From Rhyacichthys aspro (taxonomy: Eukaryota; Chordata; Actinopteri; Gobiiformes; Rhyacichthyidae), in assembly GCA_036850595.1 (NCBI GenBank), contig CM072160.1, positions 1,597,981 to 1,661,980 on the forward strand: a DNA stretch of 64,000 nt, given 5' to 3'. The position numbers were made by a program, and so were the translations under genes. Under the pieces are notes generated by a model that saw only the letters and a program-made list of their open reading frames with translations, ran no database searches and had not been told where the DNA came from. Each line of letters opens with the position of its first letter. Position 1 is the stretch's first letter. Shown here piece after piece: positions 23,501-38,500 of the stretch.

Positions 23501-26500
23501 ACGTCTCTCTCTGGACTCAACGCCAGCCTCTTCAGGAGAAACTGAACCAAACCGAGCCGTACTATAATAAACACTCCCTAAACCGAGTTCTGCTCCTTCG
23601 TACCAGTCCTGAGCGTGGTTGCTGGCCTCCTGCGGCGGCAGAGGGCTGGCCAGTCTGGACACCTGGATCCACACGGCGTCGTACAGGTCCTTTTTACTGG
23701 TGTGGACGGTGCAGGGGACGATCAGGGGCATCCCGAACAGACTGGGACGGTTCTTCTGAGACGACAGGAAGTACAGCTCTGCTCGCATCTGAAACACCGA
23801 GAGTTAAGACTTAGCGACGGAGCTAACGAGCTGCGCGACTCTGTCTGTGACGCTAATGTGTGATTGAGTTTATTTAGCGAGATATTTACTAGAAATGTGT
23901 AAAGATTTTGCTTTTATTGAAAAACTGGAGGCCGGAAAAAGAGAAACGAAGCCTTACAATTGTGGCGTTAAAGAAGAGGGGTTTTGTTTTTTACACTAAT
24001 ACATAATTCAAAGATATATTTACAAGTTGTGACATCATCCCAGTAGTAATTTTATACAGATCTGAGTAAGCACGTGTAGAAACGTATGTATATGTGTTAT
24101 GAACAAAAACTAGACATATAAACAAAAGAATTAATAGTCTGTGTGAATGTCAAAGTAAAAATGAATCCACAAATCCACAGAGATATGTTTACTGTTCCCT
24201 TCAAAGCCTTCTGGAGTGAGTAAAGAAGAGTTTTTAGTGTAAAAGAAATGAAAGAAAATGAAAGAACAACACAAAAAGAAACTTGTCTGAAATCTGTTAC
24301 TGAGCTGTAGTTGTGTGTTGTGTTGTCTCTCTTTTTTCCTCTGACAAATGCAAACAGTTAAAATGTGGTTTATTTTGGTGTAAAATGTTGGTGCTTTTTG
24401 ATGATTTTGCGAGACATAGGGCCGTGTAGGTTTGGATAGCTTTAATAAATAAAATAATCACCTAAAAACTGCATTTTGTTCTGTGTTTACTTGAGTTATC
24501 TTTGTCTAATATTTAAATTTATTTGATCTGAAACATTTAAATGTGACAAATGTGTAAAAAAAGTCCCTCCAGAGGTTCCTCTCACCATCTTGCGGTGCAT
24601 GGCGATGATGTATCCGATGAAGGGGCTGTCCTGGACGGGGGTCACGTGCCCGTTGGCGACCCCGTTGGTCAGGGGCGTCTCCGGGCTCGAGGGCAGCGCC
24701 GAGCCGGGGCCTCCGTTCGGGATCAGCGCGGGCTGGTTACCCAGGTGACCGTTAGCCGCCGAGCCGTTAGCGACGGGAGTGATGTCTGGAACGGGACGGG
24801 AGAGCGGGGTTTAAGAGAGAGGGGCGTGAAGGGAGGAGGGGGTAAAAGAAGAGGAGACTCACCGGTGAGAGTGGGAGAGCTCAGAGACGTCGGCGAACCG
24901 GGGACGGGGATCTCAAACGCACACAGGAAACCGTTCACAGACATACGCACCTTCTGGTTGTCCTGAGGGAAGTTCTGCAGAAGGAGAGAGTCACAGGTTA
25001 CCAGGATGTGCTTTAAAATAATGCTGCTTCTGTGTATTTTCACCTTTATGTAAAAAACACTGACTCAGAGGGAATAGAGCCAAGCCAGTTCTTTATTTCA
25101 AACCATAATTGACGCAGACGGTGCTAAAGGACATTTGTTAAGATGGTAGCTGCTCGTTAGAACTATGCATTTCCTTCCAAAAGATTCACTTAAACAATAC
25201 ATCAGATAAACACAATAATAATGAATTGTTGCAGAAGTGAGGTCACCTTGATGTTGGACGAGTGGACTTCAGCCAAAAGGATCTGCTCAGGTTTGAGGCT
25301 GCACAGTTCACTCAGCTGCTTCTTCAGCCCCGTGTACTTCTCATCCATGTTCAGCCTCAGACCGAACCTCACCGGAGTCGAGCCGTCCAGTTTAATCACT
25401 GCAGACAAAAGTAATTAATGAACGAAAACTCTGAATAAAACTAAACTGAACAGAGAGTAAATCCATCAAAAGGAGAGGAGTTGAAGAGATCCAATCAGAC
25501 TCAGGTTTTTGAGCGTCGCTGAAGTGATGTCAGACACAAACATTTGTTAGAGCCTCGGGAAGACGACAGGAGACCAATAGAGAACCACTTTAAATAGAAA
25601 CTATGTTAACACTTGGAACCTGAATACCAGGAACAGGTTAGGACTAGTTTACTTTCATTAGAGACATTATTACTGAAGAAATACATTACTCTTTATATTT
25701 TAGACTAAATCTATTGTAGATATAGTCCACAGGTGTATATAGAGTGTACCTGCAGGTGTCTCACCTGTGATCTCCAGGTGTGTATGCAGGTGTCTCACCT
25801 GTGATCTCCAGGTGTGTATGCAGGTGTCTCACCTGTTGTCTTCAGGTGTGTATGCAGGTGTCTCACCTGTGATCTCCAGGTGTGTATAGAGTGTACCTGC
25901 AGGTGTCTCACCTGTGATCTCCAGGTGTGTATGCAGGTGTCTCACCTGTTGTCTTCAGGTGTGTATGCAGGTGTCTCACCTGTGATCTCCAGGTGTGTAT
26001 AGAGTGTACCTGCAGGTGTCTCACCTGTGATCTCCAGGTGTGTATAGAGTGTACCTGCAGGTGTCTCACCTGTGATCTCCAGGTGTGTATGCAGGTGTCT
26101 CACCTGTGATCTCCAGGTGTGTATAGAGTGTACCTGCAGGTGTCTCACCTGTGATCTCCAGGTGTGTATAGAGTGTACCTGCAGGTGTCTCACCTGTGAT
26201 CTCCAGGTGTGTATAGAGTGTACCTGCAGGTGTCTCACCTGTGATCTCCAGGTGCATGGAGCTGTCCATGGGCAGAGGCAGAGACAGGAAGTTGAAGGGG
26301 TCGAAGCGAGCGCTGATGTGGCCACAGGTCTTACACTTCACCTGAGACTTGAGCTGACCGTGGAACAGGTCGACCACGATGGAGCGGTTCCTGCGCAGGT
26401 GGTTCTCCCAGGCCTTTGAGGTGAGGGCAGAGAGGTCAGAGGTCAGAGGTCAGGCACACGGCGCTAATCCGACAAATCCCAACCTCCAGGACAAACACAT

Positions 26501-29500
26501 TAGAGACTTAAAGCAGCTCTGGCCTCGCTCACACTGATGTCCCTCTGTCCTTCTGTCCCTCTGTCCCTCTGTCCTTCTGTCCCTCTGTCCCTCTGTCCTT
26601 CTGTCCTTCTGTCCTTCTGTCCCTCTGTCCCTCTGTCCTTCTGTCCCTCTGTCCTTCTGTCCCTCTGTCCCTCTGTCCTTCTGTCCTTCTGTCCTTCTGT
26701 CCCTCTGTCCCTCTGTCCTTCTGTCCCTCTGTCCTTCTGTCCCTCTGTCCCTCTGTCCACACATCCAGCTGTTTCTGATCAAACCCATTAAATATTAAAG
26801 ATTGTCCCTCTGTCCCTCTGTCTCCAGCTGTTTCTGATCAAACCCATTAAATATTAAAGATAACTCCAGTAAACACACAATGCTCTTTTTACGTGATGAT
26901 TTTATTTATTAAGGAAACAAAGCTACACAAACCTACCTAAGTGAGAGAAACAGGCCTGAGTCTTTCTACAGAACTGTTTTAATTCAGACTCATTGGAGGG
27001 TTTTGAACTGTCTTTTTAACGTCAGACCACAGTATTTTAATCAGACTCAAACCCTGACTGTGACTAGTCCGCTCCTAAACCTTCATTTAGTTTATTTAAA
27101 CCATTCAGAGGTGGACTTCTTGTGTTTTGGATCATTGTGCTGCTGCAGTTAAATTAGTTTGATCTGAAACAGTTTGACACATGTGCAAAAAAATAAGAAA
27201 TCAACATCTCAACATCTCAGTTCAGTTCAGGTTTGTTTACTACTTTTACCAGAGTGATAGAAGTTCTAAGTAATATGACAGAAAAGAGCCTAAATGGAGC
27301 TCAAATCCTGTTCTTTATAAAGACAGGAGAATTTGTCCCGTTGTGTTCATAATAATAGCAGTATTTAAACCGAGGACAGGAACAAGAAAGATCAATCTAA
27401 AGTATTTTTCACTTTATAAAGTAAATGTTTGCAAAGAAAAACAGCCCAATATTTATCTTTTTCTTCACTTTTCACACATTTGTTCATGTTTTGATTTGGA
27501 ACAGAGTGTGCCGTGTTCCCAATGCTTTTGTGAGAATGAAAATAAAAGCTATAATTAAAGGATTTTGAGCTTTAATCACTTTTTAAACACGCTGCTGTTA
27601 TTATGAACAACTGTAAACGGGCTCCTTTTTCATGTTTTGTTGTGGACCGACCTCCGAGGCCACCTCCCAGTCCGGCCGGCCGTCGCTGTCCTTCAGCTCC
27701 ACGTAGGGCTTCTCGTGAACCCGGTTTAAGTCTTCGTGGAGTCCGTCGAGCAGAAAGGCCAGCAGCTCCTGAGAGTCCTGCTGCTGGAAGCCGTTAAAGC
27801 GCGGCGCGTACTTCGCTATCGTCCACTGAAGAAGAAGAAGAAGAAACGTTTGAACGCAGGTAAACGGTAACGTGTGGAGCCGTGAGGAGACAGCGGCGCT
27901 CACCCTGAGTTTGAGAGGAGCCACGTTCTTCTGCGTCCCGCTCCACAGCTCCATCACCAGGTCGCCGTAGCATTTAGCCATGTGTCCACGCATCCCGATG
28001 GGGTTTGTCCTGAAGAAACGACACAAAGGGAGTTATTTACTGAACGTCTCCGGGTCTGGAAACACACTGACACTCTCTAACTAAGGGTTCGCTCGTTTAA
28101 AGTATCACTGGGTAACTTTTAGCTCAAAAATATATGTTCTCCCTCTCATTTTGATGGTTCTTGGACAGAGATCATTAGAATCAGAGCGTCCTCAGCTGGA
28201 CAGAAACCTGCTGTAACGCTCCTGTCCCGGGACCAGGACTTATCTCCAGAGATTAATGAGTGAGAGTGAAAAAACAGAGCAATACACTGGACCCTACAGA
28301 GCTACAAAGATAAGTAACATGTCCAAATCCATCTAAAACCTGTTGAAATCCATCTAAATCCTGTTTAAATCCATCTAAAACCTGTTGAAATCTGACTAAA
28401 ACCTGTTTAAATCCATCTAAAACCTGTTCAAATCCATCTAAAAGCTGTTTAAATCCATCTAAAAGCTGTTCAAATCCATCTAAAACCTGTTTAAATCCAT
28501 CTAAAAGCTGTTCAAATCCATCTAAAACCTGTTCAAATCCATCTAAAAATTGTTGAAATCTGACTAAAACCTGTTTAAATCCATCTAAAACCTGTTGAAA
28601 TCTGACTAAAACCTGTTCAAATCCATCTAAAACCTGTTTAAATCCATCTAAAACCTGTTGAAATCTGACTAAAACCTGTTCAAATCCATCTAAAACCTGT
28701 TTAAATCCATCTAAAACTTGCTGAAATCCAACTAAAATCCGAAATCCGATCAACAGGCGGAGGATGTGTTTGTGAAGCGTTACCTGTTGAGTTCGTACAG
28801 GTGTGTTCCTGAGATGAAGTAGTCGGTCAGAGGCTTGGTGTTGCTCACACACTGGATACTGGAGTTCATGAAGCAGGTGTTGCCCAGATTACTGAGGCCC
28901 GTCGCTCCCTTCTCTGTCGGGACTGGGACGTAAACAGAGACAGAGGGGGTCGGACAGGGACGGGACAGACTCACCTGGAGATAATAAACCTACAGCTTAC
29001 CTTTGTGTCTGTCCATTTTGCTGCTGTTAGCGATGAAGGACATTTCCTCAGGCCAACTCATGTCTTTGTTCCGGACTAAAAACAACACAAAAAGAGAATT
29101 AGGACACACTTTTCTGTTGCTTTTACATCATTTCAAACTGTTTTAAGTTTTCTGCAGGTGTCGATAAAAAAAGTAAAGTAAAACTATAAAGTCTGGTGAT
29201 TTTTATTGGTTTATAAAATCAAAATGAATCAATATTTGGTCTGAGTTTGTCTCAAAACAGCAACAGTTTGAGCAGTTCCTCTGTTTCAGTTTGAGAAGAA
29301 TCTAGACAAAACCAGACCAAACTGGACTAAACCAGACCATGTAATCCCAGACAAAACCAGGTCAGACTGGACTAAACCAGACCATGTAATCCCAGACAAA
29401 ACCAGACCAAACTGGACTAAACCAGACCATGTAATCCCAGACAAAACCAGGCCAGACTGGACTAAACCAGACCATGTAATCCCAGACAAAACCAGACCAG

Positions 29501-32500
29501 ACTGGACTAAACCAGACCATGTAATCCCAGACAAAACCAGGACAAACTGGACTAAACCAGACCATGTAATCCCAGACAAAACCAGACCAGACTGGACTAA
29601 ACCAGACCATGTAATCCCAGACAAAACCAGACCAGACTGGACTAAACCAGACCATGTAATCCCAGACAAAACCAGACCAGACTGGACTAAACCAGACCAT
29701 GTAATCCCAGACAAAACCAGACCAAACTGGACTAAACCAGACCATGTAATCCCAGACAAAACCAGACCAGACTGGACTAAACCAGACCATGTAATCCCAG
29801 ACAAAACCAGACCAGACTGGACTAAACCAGACCATGTAATCCCAGACAGTTTTGATCCATTTTGTAAATTAATTAAAAAAGCATTTAAACAGTATTTCGT
29901 TGACAGTTTTCTTTCTTTCTGCAGATATTTAAACCAATCTAAAACTTTTTCTCAGTCCTGTGTTATTTTTATATTTTTACCTTCAATAACAAGCTGCTGT
30001 TCATCTTGAATCTTCAAACTTTCCAAAGTGTGATCTTCATCGTCCAGAAGAGTGAGGTAGTTCTGTCGGAGCCAGAGTTAAATGATTATTTGAGCGTCCC
30101 AGAGCGAGGGGTAGAGCCCGACCTCTGACCCCTGACCCCTGCACTGACCTCACTGTTGTACAGCCACAGCCTCATGTCCTCCTCTTTGATGCGGAGTCTC
30201 TGGGACAGGTACAGGTGGATGTCTTTGATGGTCCCCATTCGACTGAAGCAGCCGGTGTAGGCCAGGACCCGCTTCAGAGGCGCGTTTGGAGACGGGACGT
30301 TACCTGCTGGGGTCAAAAACAGGACGGGACACCACCTCAGACACAGACACTTTTAATTCAGTCTGCTCTAAAACGATGCAGTAAACCACGCTGTTCTGTT
30401 TTAATTAACTATTCCAAAATAAAAGTAAAACACTGAAAACAAACTTAAACAAAAAACTGGATTTTTTCACAAAATGTAAAGCACACGTCAAACTCAAGGC
30501 CCTTCAATACTTTTACAGTTTAAATCCATCTAAAACCAGTTTAAATCCATCTAAAACTTGTTCAAATCCATCTAAAACCTGTTTAAATCCATCTAAAACT
30601 TGTTTAAATCCATCTAAAACCTGTTTAAATCCATCTAAAACCTGTTTAAATCAATCTAAAACCTGTTTAAATCCATCTAAAACCTGTTTAAATCCATCTA
30701 AAACCTGTTGAAATCTGACTAAAACCTGTTGAAATCCATCTAAAACCTGTTTAAATCCATCTAAAACGTGTTGAAATCTGACTAAAACCTGTTGAAATCC
30801 ATCTAAAACCTGTTTAAATCTGACTAAAACCAGTTTAAATCCATCTAAAACTTGCTGAAATCTGACTAAAACCTGTTTAAATCCATCTAAAACCCACTTA
30901 AATCTGACTAAACCTATTTAAATCCATCTAAAATTTACTGAAATTTGACTAAAATCTGTTTAAATCCATCTAAAACTTGTTGAAATCTGCCTAAAACCAG
31001 TTTAAATCCATCTAAAACTTGTTGAAATCTGCCTAAAACCAGTTTAAATCCATCTAAAACCTGTTGAAATCTGACTAAAACCTGTCCAAATCCATCTATA
31101 ACCTGTTCAAATTCAACTAAAACCTGTTTAAATCAATCTAAAACTCGCTGAAATCTGACACAACAACATTTTCACTGAGTTTTTGGAGATTGAAGATGGC
31201 TTTATTAAAATAATCAAGTCTTTAATCAAGTCTAAACCACATTTATTACTGAAATATTTATTTTTAGGCTAAATAAAGAGTTAAATTAGCCGATAACAAC
31301 AACAAGGACAACATCAGAATCTCGTTTTCTATCGATTCTATAAAAAATCTCCACAATAATGCTTTATCTGACAAAGCTCACAGAAAAAATCAGAGGTGCA
31401 TCCATCTTTTCCTGAGGATTAGTTGTAAGGAAGCAGCAAGAGAAGGGCAGCTGTGATTGGTCAATCAATTTAGTGCATTTAGGGGACTCAGATTGGATTA
31501 AATCAAATACAAACCAATCCATATTAGTCCTGTTAAACCACAATCAATTAGTGATTATTGATTTCAAACCAGTCAAGATGATTTACTGTTTGATTTGTGA
31601 ATGGTGTTTTCTATCCTCACAGCCTCAGTTCAACCTCAAAAACAGGACTAGACTCTTATTAAAGTGAAAGATACTGAAAATAGTGAGACAACAGCAGCAG
31701 TAGTTCATTTTTGTTTAAATGAGAACGCTTTATTTGGCAAAAAAACTTGAAAATGTGTGTGTTATTTGACCTGTAATGCTTTTGAATAATATGTTTGTGT
31801 ATTTTTTTCAGCTAACTTTATGTCCTTTCAAACCTTGCATTTCACGCTGTCATTAAATGTGACATCAGCTTCTTTTAAAAGTCCCCAGAATAAACTCAGA
31901 ACTCCACAGATCAGCTTTTTCTGAATGATTGTATGAGATCTGATCTGTACTATCCAGTTCTCTCTTGAGTCATTTTGACATCGTAAGATCTCTTTTCAAA
32001 GACGGTGCGGGAATTTTGTCTAAACATGAGCCGCTGATGAGTTTGTTTTACAGAAAAACCCAAAAGAGACTGGATTATGATTAATAAATGCTGCTCTGAG
32101 CTCCACCTCTTATTTAAACATGTTAAAGTCCGCTTTTTTATATAAATATTGAGGCAAATTACAAAAAGAAAATGGCGTCCTTTTTTATTTAAACAAACTA
32201 CAATCGCTAAAGGATTACACACAAATTAAATATAATGTTTTTAGAGAGAAATAAAGTGAAATATCATTGAAATGCAAGGTTTAAAAGCGGCCTTCATCAC
32301 TGTCCCTTGGTCCATTTTTTATATATTGTGTGTTACTGCGATAAAGGCTGTAAAGACAGAAAAGATTTGAGTCAAACTGTGATGCTCAGCAGTTGTTCTC
32401 CGTTATTTTCCTTCAGGAGAGCTCTGCCCGGGTGGGATCAGTCCACTCAGGGGGGGATTAATGAAAAGGGGGGATGCAGGGGGAGTTTTTTGGGGGTTGA

Positions 32501-35500
32501 ATCGACGGCTCCGGTCTTGCTGCAGGCTTACGTTACCTCTGCTCGGGGGTAAATACGGTGGGAACATTCGCAGGCTGGTCATACCCATATTGACCCAGAT
32601 GTTGGACTGAGGCGAGCGCGTGGCCGGCTGCTGACGGAGGAAGAGGAGGTAACGGGGGAATAACTCCAGCTCGGGTTGGGCCGTCCTGCTCTCGAGGATC
32701 ACCTGACAGGAAACAGGAAGTGGAGGAGACACTTGAACCTGAGCAGATATTACAGGACAGTTTTAGGTCTAGGTGTTAAAATAAGAGACTTGTTTTTGGT
32801 CCAGTAAAGATAAAAGAGATGTGAGGTATTTAACCAGAAACAGGAATTCAGACTTTTTAATGAATAAATGGTCAGTGATTGGATTTATCAACAGATCAGA
32901 GCATTGAAATCCATCTAAAACCTGTTCAAATCCATCTAAAACCTGTTAAATTCCATCTAAAACCTGTTAAATTCCATCTAAAACCTGTTAAATCCATTTA
33001 AAACCTGTTAAATCCATCTAAAACCTGTTCAAATCCATCTAAAACCTATTCAAATCCATCTAAAACCTGTTAAATTCCATCTAAAACCTGTTAAATCCAT
33101 TTAAAACCTGTTAAATCCATCTAAAACCTGTTCAAATCCATCTAAAACCTATTCAAATCCATCTAAAACCTATTCAAATCCATCTAACACCTGTTGAAAT
33201 CCATCTAAAACCTGTTAAATCCATCTAAAACCTGTCAAATCCTTCTAAAACCTGTTGAAATCCATCTAAAACCTGTTGAAATCCATCTAAAACCTGTTGA
33301 AATCCATCTAAAACCTGTTGAAATCCATCTAAAACCTGTTAAATCCATTTAAAACCTGTTCAAATCCATCTAAAACCTATTCAAATCCATCTAAAACCTG
33401 TTCAAATCCATCTAAAACCTGTTCAAATCCGTTTGTCAGGGTAAAATGGTCGCTACATCTTTAAACCTCCAGCTGCAGCTCAAGGATAATATTCTATAGA
33501 AGATGGAACGTTCAAAGTTTTTTTTTTAGTTTGTTTGAGTTGCTGCATAAAATTCCAAATGAAATGGTAAAATGTCAGTTTAAACACCTGTTCTATGGGA
33601 ATTACGGTTTATGTATTTCAATCTGTGTGACAGTTTTTAGTTTGTTATGTACATAAACCCTTTTTATGCTCACTTTTTATTAAAGATGTGGTGAATTTGT
33701 CGCATTAATTAGACTGAGACTAATTAATGCGACTCAAGAATGAATGAGATCCATTGGTGCTGCCCATGTCAGACGCATTTTCTAATGTTTTCCCTCATAA
33801 TTCCACTGTTTTTGTGAGTTTTTATTCAGATTTTCAACATGTTTTGGGATAAACCTGTAGGATTTGACCTGTTATAGTGAAAGAAATCGAGGTTTACTGT
33901 GGTTTTGAATGAACTCCGGTCTCTTGTTGCACTGTACTTTCTTTTGGGACATAAATCCTAACAATAACAAGTATAAATAGTGAACAGAGTGGTGCTGTGT
34001 GGACTCACCGGTCGCGGCAGACTGAGGTTGGCCCCGTACCAGTGATACAGCGCCCTCCACACCGGCTCGGGCACGATCTCAAAGTCTCGACCCGGGACGA
34101 GCTGCAGCGAGCGCCTGAGCCTGCCGCCCTCCATCGTTAACGTCGGAGCCTGAGGGGAAACAAAAAACACACCACAAAACGCTTCAAAACACTAAACTGA
34201 CAGCTTTTATTGAACGTAATGGACACAGAGAGGCTCCTGATGTTATTCTGAGGATGATTTATTACAGCACGATGCAGAGATAAGACAAAACAAATGAGAA
34301 AAAGCACCATCTGGTACAAGAAAGACGGCTAAAAATGGACTAATTATCCATCTTATATCAGCTAAAAGTGAAAAAACAAACTCTTAACACTCTGATAAGC
34401 TGCTGTATTGAAGTTTTAGCTAAAATCAAAGAGCCGTGAGTCTTTCTTTTGAGGTCTGTGCTTTGTTAAATCTTCTTTTGATCCTTGTGAGCAGAGAAAG
34501 TTAGTTAAAAAGTTTAAAAAAGCAGATCTCCATTGGGAAACACAGAGGACTTTAAAGGAGAAGTTCAGTATTATCCTAATTGTGTTGCAGTAGGCATATG
34601 TTAAATGAATCCATGTATATCCCCGCTCACTGAGGTAATATAATGAGTCCTCCGTACCTTCCTCTGGTTTTAAAATACAGGGCAAAAAATAAACAGAAAA
34701 AAGACTGCAGCAGGGCACTTGAGTAGAACAAGAACAAGCATCAATTCATCAAGTTCTGTCTTTTTTCTGTTGGTTTTACGTCAGATCAGAGACGAAATAT
34801 GTCACAAATAAAAAAAAACACATTATATACATTTATAAAAGTGTCTGGGGACATAATATTGGAGACAGAAAGTGTCAGGTCCGGGGCCCAAACGCGGGAC
34901 TGGGTGAGATTTTGTTTCATGAGACCCTCAGCTTCACAGATAAGAATGTATTATTTATGGCCCCAAAAGCTAAAACGTGTTCAAATCCAACTAAAACTTG
35001 TTCAGATCCAACTAAAACCTGTTCAAATCCATATAAAACTTGTTCAAATACATATAAAACCTGTTTAGATTTAACTAAAACCTGTTCAAAACCAACTAAA
35101 ACCTTTGTAAATCCAACTAAAACCTTTGTAAATCCATATTAAACCTGTTTCAGTCCATCTGGAACATTTTTAAATCCAACTAAAAGCTGTTCAAATCCAA
35201 CTAAAACCTGTTTAAATCCATATAAGACCTGTTCAGATCGAACTAAAATCTGTTCAAATCCTTTTCAAACCTGTTCAAATCCATCTAAAGCCTGTTTAAA
35301 TCCATCGAAAACCTTTTAAAATCTAACTAAAACCTGTTCAAATCCATCGAAAACCTTTTAAAATCCACATAAAACCTGTTTAAATCCATATAAGACCTGT
35401 TCAAATCCAACTAAAACCTGTTCAAATCCTTTTCAAACCTGTTCAAATCCATTTTAAACCTGTATTTGTGGAACTATAATAAAATCAGAAGCGACTGTGG

Positions 35501-38500
35501 GCCTTTGTAAATGTGCCTCTCATCTATCGTGGCCCTCGTAGACCTGTAGTAAATGTCATTCCTGGACTGTACGCTGTATTCTGTCTGCAGTGGGCGGTGC
35601 GTTCACCTTCATGGGGTCAGTGTTGACGAGGGGCTGGTTGTCGATGGCCCCCGGTCTCTGGGCCGAGAGCTGAGAGGGAAGGTGGCCGTTGGCTCCGGAG
35701 AAACACTGGTTGTTGTTGTCGGACACGTTGTGCTGTCGAGCGAAGCAGCTTTCTGTGGCCGACGGAGCCTGAGGACTCAGAGCTGCAGCAGGAGTCAAAA
35801 CAAACAGGTAAACTTTATTAAATGTACATACAGATGCTTATTCAAGATATTTCCACACTGTGTTTCCTCGGCTTCTGTTCACATCCAACTAAAACAAGTT
35901 TAAATCCAACTAAAACATGTTCAAATCCATCTAAAACATGTTCAAATCCAACTAAAACATGTTAAAATCCAACTAAAACGTGTTCAAATCCAACTAAAAC
36001 GTGTTCAAATCCAACTAAAACGTGTTCAAATCCAACTAAAACATGTTCAAATCCAACTAAAACATGTTCAAATCCAACTAAAACATGTTCAAATCCAACT
36101 AAAACATGTTCAAATCCATCTAAAACATGTTCAAATCCATCTAAAACATGTTCAAATCCAACTAAAACATGTTCAAATCCATCTAAAACATGTTCAAATC
36201 CATCTAAAACATGTTCAAATCCATCTAAAACATGTTCAAATCCATCTAAAACATGTTCAAATCCATCTAAAACATGTCCAAATCCAAATAAAAAACGTTC
36301 AAATCCATCTAAAACATGTTCAAATCCATCTAAAACATGTTCAAATCCATCTAAAACATGTTCAAATCCAACTAAAACATGTTCAAATCCAACTAAAACA
36401 TGTTCAAATCCATCTAAAACATGTTCAAATCCATCTAAAACATGCTCAAATCCATCTAAAACATGTTCAAATCCAACTAAAACATGTTCAAATCCAACTA
36501 AAACATGTTCAAATCCAACTAAAACATGTTCAAATCCATCTAAAACATGTTCAAATCCATCTAAAACATGCTCAAATCCATCTAAAACATGTTCAAATCC
36601 AACTAAAACATGTTCAAATCCATCTAAAACCTGTTCAAATCCATCTAAAACCTGTTCAAATCCAACTAAAACATGTTCAAATCCATCTAAAACCTCTTCA
36701 AATCCATCTAAAACCTGTTCAAATCCATCTAAAACCTGTTCAACTCCATCTAACAGACCTGATTCCCTCTTTTTTCGCTGCATGAGTCGCTCTGTGTCGA
36801 CATGAACCATATTTCCTTCACGCTACTCTGACAAAAAATGATGGAATGATGATTAAAAAACCAAATTCCTCAAGTCTCCTTTAATAAAAGCAGCACCTAT
36901 TACATAACCCTCTTTAACTGAACTCCGGCGGGACTGACCGGACTCCGTGGCCTCCGAGGCGCTGGACACGGCGTCCGGAGACCTCTCGTCCGTGGGGCTG
37001 ACGGGGCTGTGGGCTGCTCCCGTTCGCTCTGGTTCCACTGTGGCTCCGGACGCCGGGGTTCTCAGAGCGCTCAGGACGGACGGCTGCTCCACCACGATGC
37101 CCTTATGCTCCTGCACACAACAGCAGGGGGCGTCCTGTCAGTGTTCGAGCGATAAACCCGTTAATCTGGAGTCGACGGCGGAGAATCGGCCCAAAACAAC
37201 GGTAAGTTTGCAATATTTGGGGCTTTTTTTCCCCAAATATTTGTGTATTTTATGTATTTTTTCCATCACTTTCACCTCATTCTTGGTTTCTGCATCATTT
37301 CCATCAGACAGAACAAAATGGTTAATAAAAGAGGCATTTAGCAAAGTGTACATTGTTAATAGCTGCAGATAAAGTGTACTTTCAGCTGAATATGTCTTTT
37401 AACAGAGAAACAGCTGAAAAAAGAAAAGCATCAACAGAGAAAAGGGAGACAACGTAAAACACAGATAAATACTGTCAATTCAATCACGTAATGTTTAACG
37501 AGGAGGAGATAATTGTCGTCCTGACGCTGAAGTCACAGCTAAGCTAACGCTAAACTCTAAACTTCAGTTTGGTCAAATGGATTAGTATTTTGGAGGAAAA
37601 ACTGGTCTGGTTTTTAATAAAAGAGAACAGATACTTGCCACATTTGACTAGTATTAGTACTTCTCATCTATTTAAATCCTTTATAATAAACACATTCTTG
37701 CTTTTACAATACAATATTTGGGATTTAAACCATTTTCTCAAACTAGAAGAAAAGTTCAATCCTGGGTTTTTAGTTTCAGAAGTGTTTTGTTTTAGTAAAT
37801 AAAGCTGTCTCCTCCTTTTTTTGCCATTACTTACATATTTAACATAGTCCCTCCACGTCTGCCACCACTGCATCGAGATTAAAAACCAGTTCTGTCCCTG
37901 CTGCAGCCCATGTCTGCTTTCTCTCTCCAGCCATCCCCTGAACAAAACAAAAAATCAATAAACAAACTGTTTTCTTCAGAAATATCAGTTTTCAGAGGTC
38001 TCGTTTTTACCTGATGATCTGTCCTTCTTCTTCAGGAGTCGCAGGTCTCAGGCCCAGGACGATGTGACAAACCTGGACCAATAAACACATTAGGAAACTC
38101 AAATCATCTAAAACCTGTTCAAATCCATCTAAAACTTGTTCAAATCCATCTAAAACTTGTTCAAATCCATCTAAAACTTGTTTAAATCTATCTAAAACGT
38201 GTTCAAATCCATCTAAAACCTGTTCAAATCCAGCTAAAACTTGTTCAAAACCAACTAAAACCTGTTCAAATCCATCTAAAACTTGTTCAAATCCATCTAA
38301 AACTTGTTCAAATCCATCTAAAACCTGTTTAAATCCATCTAAAACTTGTTCAAATCCATCTAAAACTTGTTCAAATCCATCTAAAACCTGTTCAAATCCA
38401 TCTAAAACTTGTTCAAATCCATGTAAAACCTGTTTAAATCCATCTAAAACTTGTTCAAATCCATCTAAAACTTGTTCAAATCCATCTAAAACTTGTTCAA

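Noticed and set aside
35880..36757. Regular direct repeats resembling a CRISPR array
   Set aside because: The units are contiguous with no unique spacers, vary in sequence, and lie in a vertebrate intron with no cas genes.
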